35,913 bases of DNA from Priapulus caudatus (taxonomy: Eukaryota; Priapulida; Priapulimorpha; Priapulimorphida; Priapulidae), in NCBI RefSeq assembly GCF_000485595.1, contig NW_014577173.1, forward strand, positions 188,117 to 224,029, read 5' to 3'. The notes under the pieces were generated by a model. That model saw nothing but the letters and a program-made list of their open reading frames with translations, did no database searches and was not told the origin of the DNA. The position numbers and the translations under genes are program-made. Of the stretch, positions 1-11,879 are shown piece after piece. How positions within the stretch are numbered: position 1 is the first letter of the stretch; the number at the start of each line of letters is the position of its first letter.

Positions 1-36
1 AGAGAGAAAGCAAGAAAGAGAGATAGAGAGATAGAA

Positions 37-91
<55 letters not shown>

Positions 92-100
92 AAGAGAGAG
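1..100. repeat. GA/GAAA microsatellite at left edge
   Basis: Nearly pure GA with scattered AAAG interruptions, cut by the window edge. It lies just inside the first intron of the minus-strand gene whose promoter is at 147-298. Confidence 0.95.
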
Positions 101-109
101 ACGACTTAC

Positions 110-153
110 CAGAGAACTGAGGAGGCTGGGTCGATGCGAGCGCTGATACTGAC
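110..153 (-). other. Candidate non-coding first exon of a minus-strand gene (rest off window)
   Basis: Read on the minus strand, an initiator-like TCAGTAT (153-147) is followed by about 40 nt without an ATG and then a consensus splice donor CTCTG|GTAAGT, with the GT at 109-108. This is what a short 5' UTR exon looks like. The coding part would lie to the left of the window, so no product can be named. Support comes only from promoter and splice-site motifs. Confidence 0.5.
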
Positions 154-298
154 GGTCCGCTTCCCATCCGCGAGCCGTCATTATATACCCCGGCGTCGGC
201 ACACGTCACGTGCCGCGCAGATGTGACGGCGAGGGCCGCCGCTCCACGGCAGACGCCGCGTCCGCGACGCCGGCTTCCCGAAACAGACGTTGACGTCA
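147..298 (-). promoter_or_regulatory. TATA/initiator promoter with clustered CRE motifs, minus strand
   Basis: On the minus strand there is a TATATAAT box (188-181) and a TCAGTAT initiator whose A is at 151, about 35-37 nt downstream. That spacing is slightly long but workable. A full palindromic CRE TGACGTCA lies at 291-298. CRE half-sites (TGACG/CGTCA) lie at 151-155, 177-181, 205-209 and 225-229, and an E-box CACGTG at 208-213. The block at 110-330 is clearly GC- and CpG-richer than its surroundings. A CREB/ATF-responsive gene is a reasonable inference. Confidence 0.5.
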
Positions 299-497
299 CG
301 GTCGCTCGCGGCCGCGTCCGCCGGTATATACATGAGAGGTTCTAATTAAAATAAATTCTTCGCTCCGGCTGCAAGATAACCTGAGCCGCGCGCTATACGC
401 GTATGTTAGCAAACTCGTTTTTCCGCTCCTGTGACGATGCTGCGGCTTCCGTCTGTTGCTCTATATACTCACAGCTTCCCAGCTTCTCATTCTTCAT

Positions 498-772
498 CGC
501 CCGGGAGGCAAATTTTTTTTCCCCACTTGAGTTCCGGACCACAGCCAGTCAGCGCACTCCATTCACTCGACTTCCTCGAAGCAACAATGTAAAATGAATA
601 CCACCTATCCCTAACCCTAACCCTAACCCTAACCCTAACCCTAACGCTAACACGTACCCGAACCCTAACACTAACTATAATCGAACCATATATATAAGAA
701 CCATTTATTACAAAACACTATCTATGGTGGGTCCGGAACTCAAGTGGGGAAAAAAATTTCGCGCCCGGGAGC
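498..772. mobile_element. Foldback element 1 with telomeric core
   Basis: Arms at 510-540 and 730-760 are inverted copies over about 30 bp (core CCCCACTTGAGTTCCGGACC), preceded by a T-run. CCCGGG-containing sequence lies outside both arms (near 501 and 765). The space between the arms holds six exact CCCTAA units. There is no coding capacity. I could not fix the element ends or a target-site duplication. Confidence 0.7.
609..682. repeat. Interstitial telomeric repeat, (CCCTAA)6 plus decayed units
   Basis: Six exact CCCTAA units run from 609 to 644, then variants (CGCTAA and similar) to about 682. The tract sits between the arms of foldback element 1 and ordinary unique DNA lies on both sides, so it is not a chromosome end. 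Confidence 0.95.
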
Positions 773-2690
773 GGGGATGCCCCTTAAAAGCCATATTCAG
801 CTTATAGTAGTATTATCACTAGCAATATTCCACATCGCGGCAAAAACAGCGCGTGATGCAATCATAATAGACGGGAATGCGGAATAATACACAATATAAT
901 AACAAATAATACAATATAGAAGAGCGTTAGAGAAACTCTCATACGTGTATAGGGCGACTGGGGGAATTAAAGATGGCAATGGCTTCGTCTATATGCGCCC
1001 TCATCGGAGTCACGTATATACAGGCTCTAGCGGAATCAGCACACGGGATGATGTGATACCATGACCATATGTATGCGGCATATATGTATTCAGTACACGG
1101 AGAGCGACTGCAACCTCAGCTGTTTATCCCGCGATCTCGATTTTGTGATTTCACGTTGCGCGGTTAGGATATATAACGGGGCCATTTTGTCGACGCTTCG
1201 GTGCTTCTTTTATCGCAAAAGAAGTAGGCAGAGTGTCGCATATGATCTGTCTCTTGAATTCGTTGCTGTGTGAAAACTAGCACAACGTTCGTTAAATTGA
1301 GAATCACAACCGTAACGTATATGTCAGGAACTGAGCTAAATATCTCTGATTATTGCAACGCCACTCCACCCGTCGTATCTGTACGAGCGGCTGTATCATT
1401 TAAACCAATTAAACTTCTACCTAGAGAAGCTGGTACAATGTTGTAATAAATTAGGTGCCCGTCGACAGGGAGCCGTGTTGTAGAGCATACGATTACGGAA
1501 CACCGAGTGTCATACTGTATCGTTATTATACGCAATGAACTTGCATCGCGTGCCAGAACGCAGTTATTATGTAAGACGCAGTCGATTCTATTTCTCATCC
1601 CTACACATGGCTTTACACCTGCACGCAGTGTTGAGCACTAAACCAAGCGTTGTTTTTATGAGCCTTGCCTGATTTGTAGAAACATCGGCGAGAGCTAGAA
1701 ACTGTTTATATGTGATCTGCTTTCACATTGGTTACGTAAAACTCGAAAATAAAGTGCCTCTGCATGTTCAACATATGTACCAATACAATAAAATATTATG
1801 GTTTTTAGGCACTGAATAATACGTGGCAAATAGAACGAAGTTGGTGTTTCCTGAAACAAATACCGCACTAATAGCTAACAGACATACGATCGAAATCAAT
1901 GGCAAGATGGCTCGCGTAATTACGTAACAGGATTGCTTGCGTAGAACTACTTTATGGTATCACAACTTGTAGTCATTTTACGTGGGCCACCACACTGAGC
2001 TGAATCAGCGGGAGTCATATTAAAAAGAGAAATTACAAGATAACCTGCTAAATTTCTCTTACAAAGCACAAGATATATATTGTAAAATCGAGAATTCTTC
2101 TACTTATTTTTTGGCAAAAAATTACGTTAACACAATAAAACAAACAATTTATAACATGTTTTCACTGGACATCACTTTTTCACATTTTCAGGCCACCGCA
2201 CATGCACATAGACATAGCCGACCACTCTAACGAATATCGCAAGAAGTATAATTTGCGACCAAAACTTTAAATTGCGTGCCGCGCATTTCCTTTGAGAGAT
2301 GAAAATGACACGTCTGTTCACACCAGTCGAGTATGCCTATCTAAATTATTTCACCACACACAGCACCGATTGTATAGGAGTGTAAGTGTAATACCTTATA
2401 AGCCTGGCCCGCATGTTTCAAACTATCTTGATAAGTGTATGCATGTGACTATCTAATGTCAAGGTAACGTCGATGCAGAGCTATAAATACATCCAGAAGC
2501 CATATCGACATATCATCGTGTCAATAACTCTCGTATTAGTGATGCGTACGGAAATGTAGGAATGTCATCATGCATGCGCATCTATTAACATCTCTGGTGC
2601 TTCCATCTGCATATGGCGGCAAGTATAGACGAGACGTTATCGTGCAGAAGTCAGACCCTAGAGAAGGAAACTAATCAAAGATTTATATCA
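773..2690. other. Intergenic, no gene recognised
   Basis: AT-rich DNA with only short open frames that lack splice context or family resemblance. No transposon termini were recognised here. Confidence 0.6.
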
Positions 2691-2695
2691 CGTTA

Positions 2696-2844
2696 CGCAC
2701 GTGTGCGCGCGCGCGTGCGTGTGCGTGTGCGTGTGCGTGTGCGCGCGCGCGTGCGTGTGCGTGTGCGTGTGTGTGTGCGTTTGTGTTTGTGTGTGTGCGT
2801 GTATGCGTGCGCGCTCGTGCGTGCGTGTGTGTATGTGTGTGTTC
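2696..2844. repeat. GT/GC alternating purine-pyrimidine microsatellite
   Basis: About 150 bp of (GTGC/GT)n with GCGC runs. Strictly alternating purine-pyrimidine tracts of this kind favour Z-DNA. The frames open through it on both strands are low-complexity artefacts. Confidence 0.95.
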
Positions 2845-3249
2845 CGTACAATCTTGTAGCGCTGCGTAATCTTGACGATGCACGCCGCATGTTACTTGCT
2901 TTCGCTTGGTCAGCAGCACATCTTTCCATATACTCACAAGCACCATTCTTCATAAATGGATGCTACTAGCAACGCTGCATTCATTAGCTCAATAAACAAT
3001 AATTACAGTTCTACATTTGACGTTACAGACACTGTAACAGTGATTTCGTTGTACACTATTTCGTGGTTTCATATACATACTGTATGTATATGTATGTGAT
3101 CAAGATGTGATACATAACAAAACTTGATAACAAACAATACTCGAACTAAATCGCTACTGTAAAATACGATGTGCAGTTGTACGGCGTAGCGTACTAATAA
3201 TTTTTCGTAATTATCGAAAAATAAGATTGCACGTAACAAACATGCACCA

Positions 3250-3253
3250 GTGC

Positions 3254-3286
<33 letters not shown>

Positions 3287-3290
3287 CACG

Positions 3291-3358
<68 letters not shown>

Positions 3359-3445
3359 TGAATACACGGACGCATGCACACACGCATACACGGACGCACG
3401 CACGTAGGCCCTACACACGCACACACGGACACATGGACGCACGGG
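3250..3445. repeat. CA/CG microsatellite
   Basis: (CACG)n, then about (CA)22, a GCGC run, and decayed (CACA/CGCA) to about 3445. It is the opposite strand sense of the GT/GC tract 400 bp to the left. Confidence 0.95.
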
Positions 3446-3498
3446 CACATGTACAATTACATCAAGAAAAGATAACAGGTAAAAAGTTACGGCAAAGC

Positions 3499-3526
3499 AT
3501 ATATATATATATATATATATATATAG
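3499..3526. repeat. (AT)n microsatellite
   Basis: About 13 AT units. Confidence 0.95.
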
Positions 3527-3851
3527 TTTTAGAATATATAGGCACCCCAAGAATTGTATCGCTCAATTATTTTTGTAGGGTCTTATAATATCGGCGTTAC
3601 TCAACTGCCACCAGCACATGGTATGCAGAGTCGTGTATGGAATCTACAAAAGTAAGCGGATTTTTAAAAATGGAATCGAATTCGATCAGTTTAAACAGTG
3701 AATTTCGCATTCGCGGAATCAATTAAGATGTCTTCGAGGTACCAGATGTCGCCAGCTGATGGCAACCTTTTGTACAGGTATGTGGAAAAGTCAGCATAAA
3801 CTGAAAATTGATCAAACAAATTTATACGGAAGACAGTCCCATATGGACGGG

Positions 3852-3953
3852 CACGGTCCGGCATATTAGATAGTACCAGGGTACGTTCCGGTATACCGGA
3901 CCGTACCCAGGGTACGTTCCGGCAGTACCCTGGAGGACATAGACCCTCTCAGC
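3852..3953. mobile_element. Truncated copy of foldback element 3
   Basis: About 100 bp matches the right arm of the element at 27,744-27,979 almost base for base, including CAGGGTACGTTCCGG, GTATACCGGACC and GGACATAGACCCTCTCAGC. The left arm and telomeric core are missing. It shows the element is a dispersed family. Confidence 0.8.
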
Positions 3954-4212
3954 GTTAGTGACAGAGGACGCTCGTAACGGTGACCGATAAGAGCGGGAGT
4001 TGACATAATTGTTTCAGTTTTGCACTGTGTTGGCACTATGTGTGAAGATAACGCTTTATGCGGCCAATTCTGCATCCCTGTGATGTGTCGCTATGCTTCC
4101 ATATCCTAGATGGTGGCGCCATCTCTCTGAAGCCGTCATATACGCGATGCGTTTTGTTTTGTAGGCACTACGTTTTCCAGAATAACATCACACAGAGAAA
4201 TAACCGATGCTT

Positions 4213-4226
4213 CAACTAGAGGGCGC
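4213..4226 (+). promoter_or_regulatory. CTCF-like motif, plus orientation
   Basis: CAACTAGAGGGCGC matches the CTCF core CCACYAGRKGGCRS at 13 of 14 positions. It lies immediately upstream of a GC-rich block (4,213-4,476). Confidence 0.45.
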
Positions 4227-4261
4227 CTGTAGATGCGCGGAGTCGAGGTCTTCTAGTCGCC

Positions 4262-4476
4262 ATGGTACTCAAACAACTTCCCGGGCAAGCGTCTGCGAAC
4301 ATGATACGTGGCCAATTTACCGTTAGGTGGCTTCTGTTTTTCTCCTGTTTACGCCGTCGGCCGCGAGGGAGCAGCAGCTGCATCAGCACAACTAGAAGGC
4401 TGCTTGCGGGCTGAATCGGCAGTTGCTGACTTCTCAAGCCTTGGTGCAGCACTCGATTCTTCTAAGCTCCTTCTGG
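4262..4476 (+). other. Possible first exon of an unknown plus-strand transcript
   Basis: A GC-rich block with an ATG in strong context (GTCGCCATGG) opens a 50-codon frame that closes at 4,412-4,414. A consensus donor CTGG|GTGAGT follows at 4,476/4,477. The frame MVLKQLPGQASANMIRG... resembles nothing I recognise. It could be a short upstream frame in a 5' UTR, a non-coding RNA exon, or chance. No downstream exon was found. Confidence 0.2.
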
Positions 4477-4663
4477 GTGAGTATCAACTTACTGCTCCGT
4501 TTCACGCTGAAGGGTTAGCTGGCGTTGATCACTGACTCTTAGGCATTTTCCGTTGCTTTGTGAAGTTTTATCTGGGATCGCGGATTGCTACTAATAGTAA
4601 TACTAATTTTCTATTCTACGATGATACAACTGCATGCTAGGCCCCTATTAGTATTAGCTTGAT

Positions 4664-4729
4664 TAGCTCTAGTACTATAGCCCGCGGCAGATAATGAACT
4701 AATGAACGCGGGCTATAGTACGAGAGCTA
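4664..4729. repeat. Hairpin, 23-bp arms
   Basis: TAGCTCTAGTACTATAGCCC (then GCG) at 4,664-4,686 is the reverse complement of 4,707-4,729 at 22 of 23 positions, with a 20-nt loop. It resembles the small palindromic elements elsewhere in the window in size but has a different sequence. Confidence 0.85.
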
Positions 4730-5370
4730 GGCCTCTATATATGAGTATATCGTACATCGTGTCAGATTACTAACTCTATCCGTATGCAATGGCGAATGCA
4801 TACACGACTAATAGAGGGAGTGTTCATGAGTACATACAGTGATGTACACATGCACAAACTCACGGAAAGAAAGGCTCTTTCTTCTGTTAGTTAATGCACA
4901 TGGTGTGCGCGCTGTAAGATTGTGTTGTAAATGAGTATTTGAACGGAAGTTACGTGGAATCCTAGCTGTTCTAAACGACACTGTCATCATGCCAAGTAGC
5001 TAACTTTGGTAGGGGTTCCTTCAGGGACCAGTGCGCCACACCCGTTTCACCGACAATAATAACTAATAAGTGCTATTGGAATCTAGCATTTCTTAACCAT
5101 TGGGACTGCAACTGTATGTGTATGAGAAACTGCTCAACTGAGGTATTATGTCTGCTTTTTTTTCATGTACTATAAATAGATGCATTGATCTACAGAGATG
5201 GTGTTTCTGGTTGTCTGCCCTTGTGAATGCCTTAATGTTACACTCTGGATAAACAACTGCACTAACATGTGCATATCATTATGTTGCACATGTTTCTTCT
5301 TGGTGACATGGTATCTTTTTGCGCAGGGTTTCCTTTGAAATCTGGTGCGTGAGATCCTGGATATATATAT

Positions 5371-5372
<2 letters not shown>

Positions 5373-5404
<32 letters not shown>
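5373..5404. repeat. (AC)n microsatellite
   Basis: About 16 AC units after a short (AT)n. Confidence 0.95.
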
Positions 5405-5406
<2 letters not shown>

Positions 5407-6923
5407 ATTGTAACCAATATCCCCATCGTGCCTGGCATTAAAGCACTAATTTATTTGTCTCTACAACTCAAACAAACTTCATGATGTGAGTAAATCAGTG
5501 AAATAGCAGTTGTCTAACTAATCAGTCTCTCCCTCTGCTTGTGGTGGCTGTGGATCTGAGCTGCTGCTATACGTGGTGCATTGCTTGGTCGTTTCTTTGA
5601 GCTAATTGTGACCTCATGAGATATAGAATTTCCAATGTATATATATATTAGTGTTTAAACACGGGTCATGATCCCAATGAGCACATGGATAGAATTTCCC
5701 TCCCATTATTCACTGTGCATGGCTCTGTCTCTAGAGCTGCATGGCCTCTCTAGATTTACACAAGACATTTTCGAACAGTTTTCCTACAAGTGTGTCACCT
5801 TTGTTACATGGTTAGGCATGCATATACTAGCTTATTGAATTTTGTAATCTGGCATTGTTGCTAGAGCAATTTTGGTAGTTTATAATTTTCTATGAAATTC
5901 TGACATATATTGAAACTGCAGTGCAAATGCATGCCCTGTCATGCAACGTTCATATAAATGCTGAATATGGGTATGAACTGTAAATTTTAAATGAGAACTG
6001 TTTGAAACTGTGGTTGGTAAAGTTACTCGTTTATTGAATATGAAATGACTGTAGACCATCAGACTGTAGCCGTTAGTACTGCAAACTACTTCCCATCTGT
6101 GAGGAATTGAATAGTGTTGGACTACTAAAATAGCATGCATTCTAGAAAGCGTAATATTTGTGTTAACAGTAATTCACTACTCATTTGTAGAAATCGCATC
6201 ATACAGTAGGCATCCATCCCAGAATACTCTCAACTTTTGTCTATGAGGAAGCTGCTGCTAGGCAGAGTGATATATTGTTATAAGTGGCCAAGCAGCCTGG
6301 CCCCCTATCTATATTTAGACCTGTGAAAAGGATCCTCGCTTCGTTTTTCTGCCGGGAGGATTTTACTGGCTATGTTAGTGAGCTTTGCGGCACAGGACTC
6401 GTGGAGATATGTTGGAGCCTGCACAAAAATGGAAACAAATTATGCAGTGCATTTGTTAATTTTAGCCACGCGTCAATTTGGAGTTGAATTTTTTCATAGC
6501 TGCAATCTTTGCTAACTTCACCCTAGGTGATTTTTCTACTGCCGTTTCACCATAGGCTTAATGCTGCACTGTTGACTGGACTTAAGATTGACTGACTGGA
6601 GTTTAGTCTGTTTACAGCTATTTAAACATGTATCTAAAATTATCTGCAATTTAGTTAACAGAAAGTTGATGATACTTTGTTTATAGCAAGATGGATAGCT
6701 TAATTCAAACATTTCGGAGGTTTCTAATTAATTCACTACACTAACATTAACTAAATGCTATAATAGTTTGTCATTATTTGGTAGAGTTGTCAATCTTGAG
6801 TTGATAAATGGTATTGGTGTCAATCGGCCATTTTATTGCTAGTCGAAGATAATCTAGAAACTTATAAATGAGTTTGGAGGTTTTATATTCTTGCATATAT
6901 GTGCAATATATTTAAAAAAACTT

Positions 6924-6970
6924 TAACATTTATGAAATTAAATTTATGTAGATTTAATTTAATAAATGTT
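6924..6970. repeat. AT-rich hairpin
   Basis: AACATTTATGAAATTAAAT (6,924-6,942) is complementary to 6,952-6,970 at 18 of 19 positions, with a 9-nt loop. Confidence 0.75.
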
Positions 6971-7767
6971 AAAAAAATTTAAAATAAAAACAAGCAAAAG
7001 TATGTTGTTAGTGAAGTTTTGCCAATAGGTTTTGAATTTTTAAAGTGAAGCTTGGTTCCTAGAGTCAGCATATGTGGTAGACATTGATGGTTCAAAATTT
7101 TAATGTAAAAACCCTTTTGCAGTGGTTTTGGTTAATGGTGATATTGTGCATCAGTCTAAAAAAAGGGGCAGCACCATTATAGTATATAATGTTATCATTT
7201 ACAATGGGTGACTTAGCGTGATGGAGCTCTCCCTTGCAAATGAAGTGGCCCAAAGTTCCGTCCTTGCAAGGGTGTGAAATAGCAGTTGCTGCATGGTAGC
7301 ATGAAGGCATGGAACCCAAATTCTCCCGCTGCTGGATGCTGCTGTATATCGGTATTACATTACCAAACAAAAACAGATCACCTAAATTTTGTACAGCAGT
7401 TGGAAGCTGCATACATGTGCAGCATATGGGATGCTGAATGTGGGGGTTGGTGTGGGGGTCGACTCTGCACTCCCGGATGTGCAGGCTCGCACAGTGAGTG
7501 AGCTGTGCCTGTGCTAAGATTTATCCATCGTCTCTACAGTTCTGTCCATGCGAACGTGACATGGAACTCACGCTATTATTAATTATTATATTATTATTAT
7601 CATTATATTACTCATGCTACCAGAACTGGAGGCAATCGTACATAGCTTAATATTTTTGCACATTCCCTCGCTCTCCATAGTGTGGCAAAGGTGACATAGT
7701 TCCAGCCCTAGTCATAAATGCAATCACATAATTTCCTTGGGCATTCCACAGTAATCTGGCTGCTATG

Positions 7768-7940
7768 TGAGTGAGTGAGTGAGTGAGTGACTGACTGAGT
7801 GAGTGACTGACTAACTGAGTGAGCGAGTGGGTGAGTGAGTGAGTAAGTGAGTGAGTGAGTGAGTGAGTGAGTGAGTGATTGACTGAGTGAGAGAGAGAGG
7901 AAAGGGGGTCAGAGAGTGTAAAGGAGAGTGGGGGGTATGA

Positions 7941-7981
<41 letters not shown>
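7768..7981. repeat. (GAGT)n tetranucleotide and (GA)n microsatellite
   Basis: GAGT units with occasional GACT, then GA repeats from about 7,944. The long Ser/Leu/Thr-rich minus-strand frame (7,647-8,177) is only the translation of this repeat. Confidence 0.95.
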
Positions 7982-7983
<2 letters not shown>

Positions 7984-8897
7984 GAAGAGGGGGGAGGGAA
8001 CAAGTAAATACCAAAGGAATACACTTCAGTAACCATTTTCCTCGTTGTTGTGTGGTTAGCAGGTTTACAGCATAATAAGTGTTGTTCACATGCATTATCC
8101 ACGTTCATCACCATAGTTACCATCGAGTCCTGCTTCCTTTCAGCAAAGGATGGTAAATTTGTGAATCCATTTGTCAAGTCTGTCTTTTATTTATCTTGAG
8201 CAGATGTTTGCAGCATTCACGCTTCTTCCTTTCTGCTAGCTGGCTTCTATTCAGCAAGGGCAGATATATCAAGTGACCATAGGCGTAAATAGCCACTGCA
8301 GCAATCTCTGGCGTGCACACCGCCACCGACAACCCTTCGAATAAGTGCAGGAGTTATATATCTAGACAAACAGTTGCACGAGGACATAATCGATTTTGCT
8401 TTCTGGACGTTTTCGATTTTGCTTGCTGTCGCGTAAAAATTACAACATCGCCACATTTTAAATTGTACACACGGCGAAATTACATTCGTTCACAATAAGA
8501 TTGTCCAGAGAATTCCACTTGAAGTGAAAGTGATTGAACCTGGGATCAGCTAATTACGTTTAGTCATTTTCAAGAGGGTTATTTGTTAAGATATTTAATA
8601 CTGCAATTAATTAGCTTCCAAGTCAGTTCGATTCGGCATGCGTTTTACATTCCTATCTCTTCATCATGCTCGCCACTTTCACTCTGTTCATCTCACAGGC
8701 TTAATGCTGCATAATTCTAGATCTGTGCAGTAAGGATTTCTATGACAGTTATTTGCTTCTCACTAAATGGAGCAAAACTTTTTCTCCCGTCTTCACTCAT
8801 TTTCCTGCATACGGGCGTGGAGATGTTTACGGGCTAATTTAGGATAGTCTGGCCCGCGCTCGAAGCTGCGTGCACCCCGCAGCACCATAATTATCCC

Positions 8898-9086
8898 GTT
8901 GCTAAGCGACTGCTTGGCAGCTGCAGTTCGCGGGCCTCCGCAGCGATCGTGCTCGCTGAAACGTGAAACCCAGGCCCGGCCTTCCGCCCACGTTACGGCG
9001 CCTGGCGGCTGCTGAATATGGCTGTTGACGTAAGGGCCAGCGGCGTCCCAAATATAGCACGCGCACACGTGATTGTGTTACTGGAG
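8898..9086 (+). promoter_or_regulatory. Candidate troponin I promoter, CpG-rich
   Basis: A CpG-rich block carries a muscle-type E-box CAGCTG (near 8,920), a CArG/MEF2/TATA-like CCAAATATAG (near 9,048-9,057) and an initiator-like GAGTCAGAGG about 30 nt further (near 9,085). It directly precedes a segment ending in a consensus donor. Placing troponin I's start here is inference: no coding link proves that 9,191 splices to 12,363. Confidence 0.35.
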
Positions 9087-9191
9087 TCAGAGGCAGAGGT
9101 GCTGCCTCACCTCGGGAGTCCCATCTTGTGTAGCGGTAGACCTCAGCTGTACCGGATCCGTCCTCCTCAGCTCCAGCTTGCAACGGCAAAT
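9087..9191 (+). other. Candidate 5' UTR exon of troponin I
   Basis: GC-rich segment ending GGCAAAT|GTAAGTAGG, a strong donor with GT at 9,192. It contains no ATG if transcription starts near 9,087. The first coding exon of troponin I begins with an acceptor at 12,362/12,363, so at least one upstream non-coding exon must exist, and this is the best candidate seen. Weaker donors nearer the gene (GGGTAAGC near 12,170, AAGGTAATT near 12,196) are alternatives. Confidence 0.35.
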
Positions 9192-10115
9192 GTAAGTAGG
9201 TGCAGTACTGGGCCAGCTATTCGAACAGGATCGTCTTTGCTTAACTCTTTGATTTTTGACAACCGGTTAGTTTTGATGCCGGCTTTCAACAGCAACAGTA
9301 TTCTGCGGTTCGGCCAAAGCGTTCTGCTCGGTAGAGAATGAGGCGTGATGCTTGTTGGTGGATATGCGCAGCAGACGCTGAGCTGTTATGCTGCGAATGG
9401 CTTCAGTGTGCAGTAGTCTCTTTGGATTCTGCTTGGCATAGAGAGCAATCTCATTGAATTTCATCGATGCCTAGAGAGCAACAATCGCACTTTGGCAATG
9501 CATAGCAGACTCCTTAGATTTTGCGACGCAATGCGTCTTCTCGTTAGATTATACGTTGCCCAACAGCGTCTTGCAATTCTTCAATGCCTTGTTTTCTTGA
9601 TTCGGCTATTTATATACGAACCTCTTTTGAATCTTCGAATTGTATAGCATCGTATATTCTGATGACTTTGGAATGCAAAACTTCTATTGTATTTGAAGGT
9701 GCAAACTGCATTTCTATTTAAATGCCAGTAAGGTATGGATACTATATCGTACTAATAATAACTTTCATCAAGCATCATCTAAAATGTACATTTATTGCTA
9801 GAATCACATTTCGCCTATCGGAATTTAAACAGACACAGAGTTTTGCACGGCATCCAGTGCTCACACAAATTTTCAGTCCTCAAACCTCTATATCCTCCAA
9901 TTCAGCATTGTGTGAGCGTTCATTTCTTGGGAACATACTTCCGGTAATCGAAGCGGCTATTCTAATGGGTTCTTCATGGCATGATGCATTTGCCTAGCGT
10001 TTACTGGAAGCACCATGATCTCATCGGGATGGTATGCAGACTTCTACCTTATGCAAGCTGCGTTGAATTACTCCTGATTGGATGATCGGGTGACAACAGC
10101 TTAGCTGCGTGTAAT

Positions 10116-10159
10116 CAGGAGCGTATAATGAAAAATATATTTGTCATTATACGCTCCTG
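10116..10159. repeat. Micro-palindrome, CAGGAGCGTATAAT family
   Basis: CAGGAGCGTATAATGA (10,116-10,131) and its exact reverse complement (10,144-10,159) around a 12-nt AT loop. Confidence 0.9.
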
Positions 10160-11431
10160 GTATATATACACTCAGGATCGACATGAGTTTTGAAAAGAAA
10201 CTGCATTTCTGTGCCGAATAGCTTCAGTCATAAAACCCGTTATATGGTGTAATAGTATGAACTTATATCGGTCTTATACGTGCTTGCATTACAGCTGCCG
10301 TGTGTGAGCTGCTTTATAACTGCAATAACGCTGTATTTTGAATTTGTCTAACTACTAGAACAGTTTTTGGGGGAACTGTGGCATAGTTAAAATCTCGAGA
10401 TATAAACATGCTAATAGATATAAAACAGTGGTGATCTGCTCGCCCAAGAGCCAGAGTAAAGCCTCAGTACTTCCGTGCAAACAGTAATGGGAAGCCTACA
10501 CTAAAAACGTCCACTACAATGTCGTTGGTGTACAACATGATAGCTAGCTATACATACAGTGAGGGAAAGGGGAGTTAGTCGTCGCGAAAAAACACGATAA
10601 AGCGTGGTTATGTGCAAATATAGATTGGGGCAGTACTCATAAACTCATTAGAGCGTAAACTCAGTATTAACTTATATAAAGAACCGTCTGATCCATAAGA
10701 CCCGATCACACAATAATCAGTCTTCAGTTTCCTCCGCTCGCACCACATCTTGCGCAAATATGCACGCGGGGGCCGTCGCATTTGTAGCTCGCTGGGAGAT
10801 GTAGCTGCGAAGAAGCAGTGTGCCAAGCTGCTAGCAGCTATTTTTGGGGATCGGGCCGACTTGTTACTCATGTAGGTAATGGATCTGGTACGGGGTCTAT
10901 GTATAGTCGCCTAGCCTCGCTGCGCAGTGTGTACAGGCGCGGCCGAGTTGCTGAATAAGCATCCATACATCACCACCGATGCCTGATCGAAGAAATACCT
11001 CTAATTGAGTTGCTCTAAATTGGTGGTATAGCATAGGGTACGATGGGGAGGGAGGGGACGTAATACAATTAAGTGAACACTTTTCTCCTCACGTTGGCAA
11101 AGAAAGCATAGGCGGCCTCTGCAACAGCAACAGCAGTAGCAGATAGGTGATCACGTGCTAAATCAGAAAGATCAGTGATCCACTAAAAAGTTGCGCAATT
11201 CCATACGCATACCATCAGCCATCGTGCAGTGCCAAAAAACTCGTCTGCACCTGCTTCCTTCAGCATTCTATGTTGCAGGCAGAAGTAACAGAAGTAAGAT
11301 TGTGACAGGAAGACTGCCAGTTTCTGCTACTCACATGTCTAGTTCTATATTTATAAAATAATTATGTTTATAATACACGAGAGAATTGCTACGTATAGTA
11401 TAAGTTATAACATGGCGCTTCTGAGTGTGAT

Positions 11432-11477
11432 CAAGAGTAGATAATAACACATTATGATGTGTTATTATCTACTCTTG
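11432..11477. repeat. Micro-palindrome, CAAGAGTAGATAATA variant
   Basis: 21-bp arms (11,432-11,452 and 11,457-11,477) that are exact reverse complements around a 4-nt loop. The outer word CAAGAGTAGATAATA is a variant of the CAGGAGTGAATAATA word of the copy at 34,012. Confidence 0.9.
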
Positions 11478-11879
11478 GTGTGATATATGGTAAGACGGGA
11501 TAACACTAGAAATATGACCGGAACTAACACTCGTGAAGGAACGCGATGATGAATGTGTTTCTTACGCAGGCTTCTGTAGAGAATGTACAGGCATATCCTG
11601 CTCTTATTTATGCTAACGGAACATCTGCTTAACCCTTTGAAGCTTGTGAGTTTATTCTCGATAGACTACCTCTACTGAAACGTGTTAGGATATTGTCAAC
11701 GCTAAGATACACGTAGTACCTTAATTCTCAGCATCCCCGCGTTCTAGCATGCTTGCTGTCACTGCGCCAGCGAAGTATCATCGCTCATGCACTAAGGTTT
11801 GGTGCATGGCTATTATTGTAGAAGCCATCTGGTTGGGAAGCAGCAGGCTCCCTCGCCCTCCACCCCCTTTACCGTCCGC

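Larger units (their letters stand above)
4730..7767. other. Intergenic, AT-rich, no gene recognised
   Basis: Includes an (AC)n tract at 5,373-5,404 and an AT-rich hairpin at 6,924-6,970. Open frames are short and unlike known families. Confidence 0.6.

Noticed and set aside
609-682. A true telomere or chromosome end
   Set aside because: The tract is 74 bp, decays into variants, lies between inverted arms and has ordinary DNA on both sides.
2613-3588. Frames rich in Val/Arg/Cys or His/Thr
   Set aside because: Translations of GT/GC and CA/CG repeats.
8615-8640. tRNA B-box-like GTTCGATTCGG
   Set aside because: No A-box, acceptor stem or anticodon arm could be placed around it. No tRNA or rRNA gene was recognised anywhere in the window.
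8893-8912. RFX X-box-like GTTGCTAAGCGAC
   Set aside because: One arm mismatches the consensus and no ciliary gene is adjacent; too weak to list.
10608-10871. Minus-strand 87-codon frame MSNKSARSPKIAAS...
   Set aside because: No family resemblance and no convincing splice sites; it lies in the presumed first intron of troponin I.
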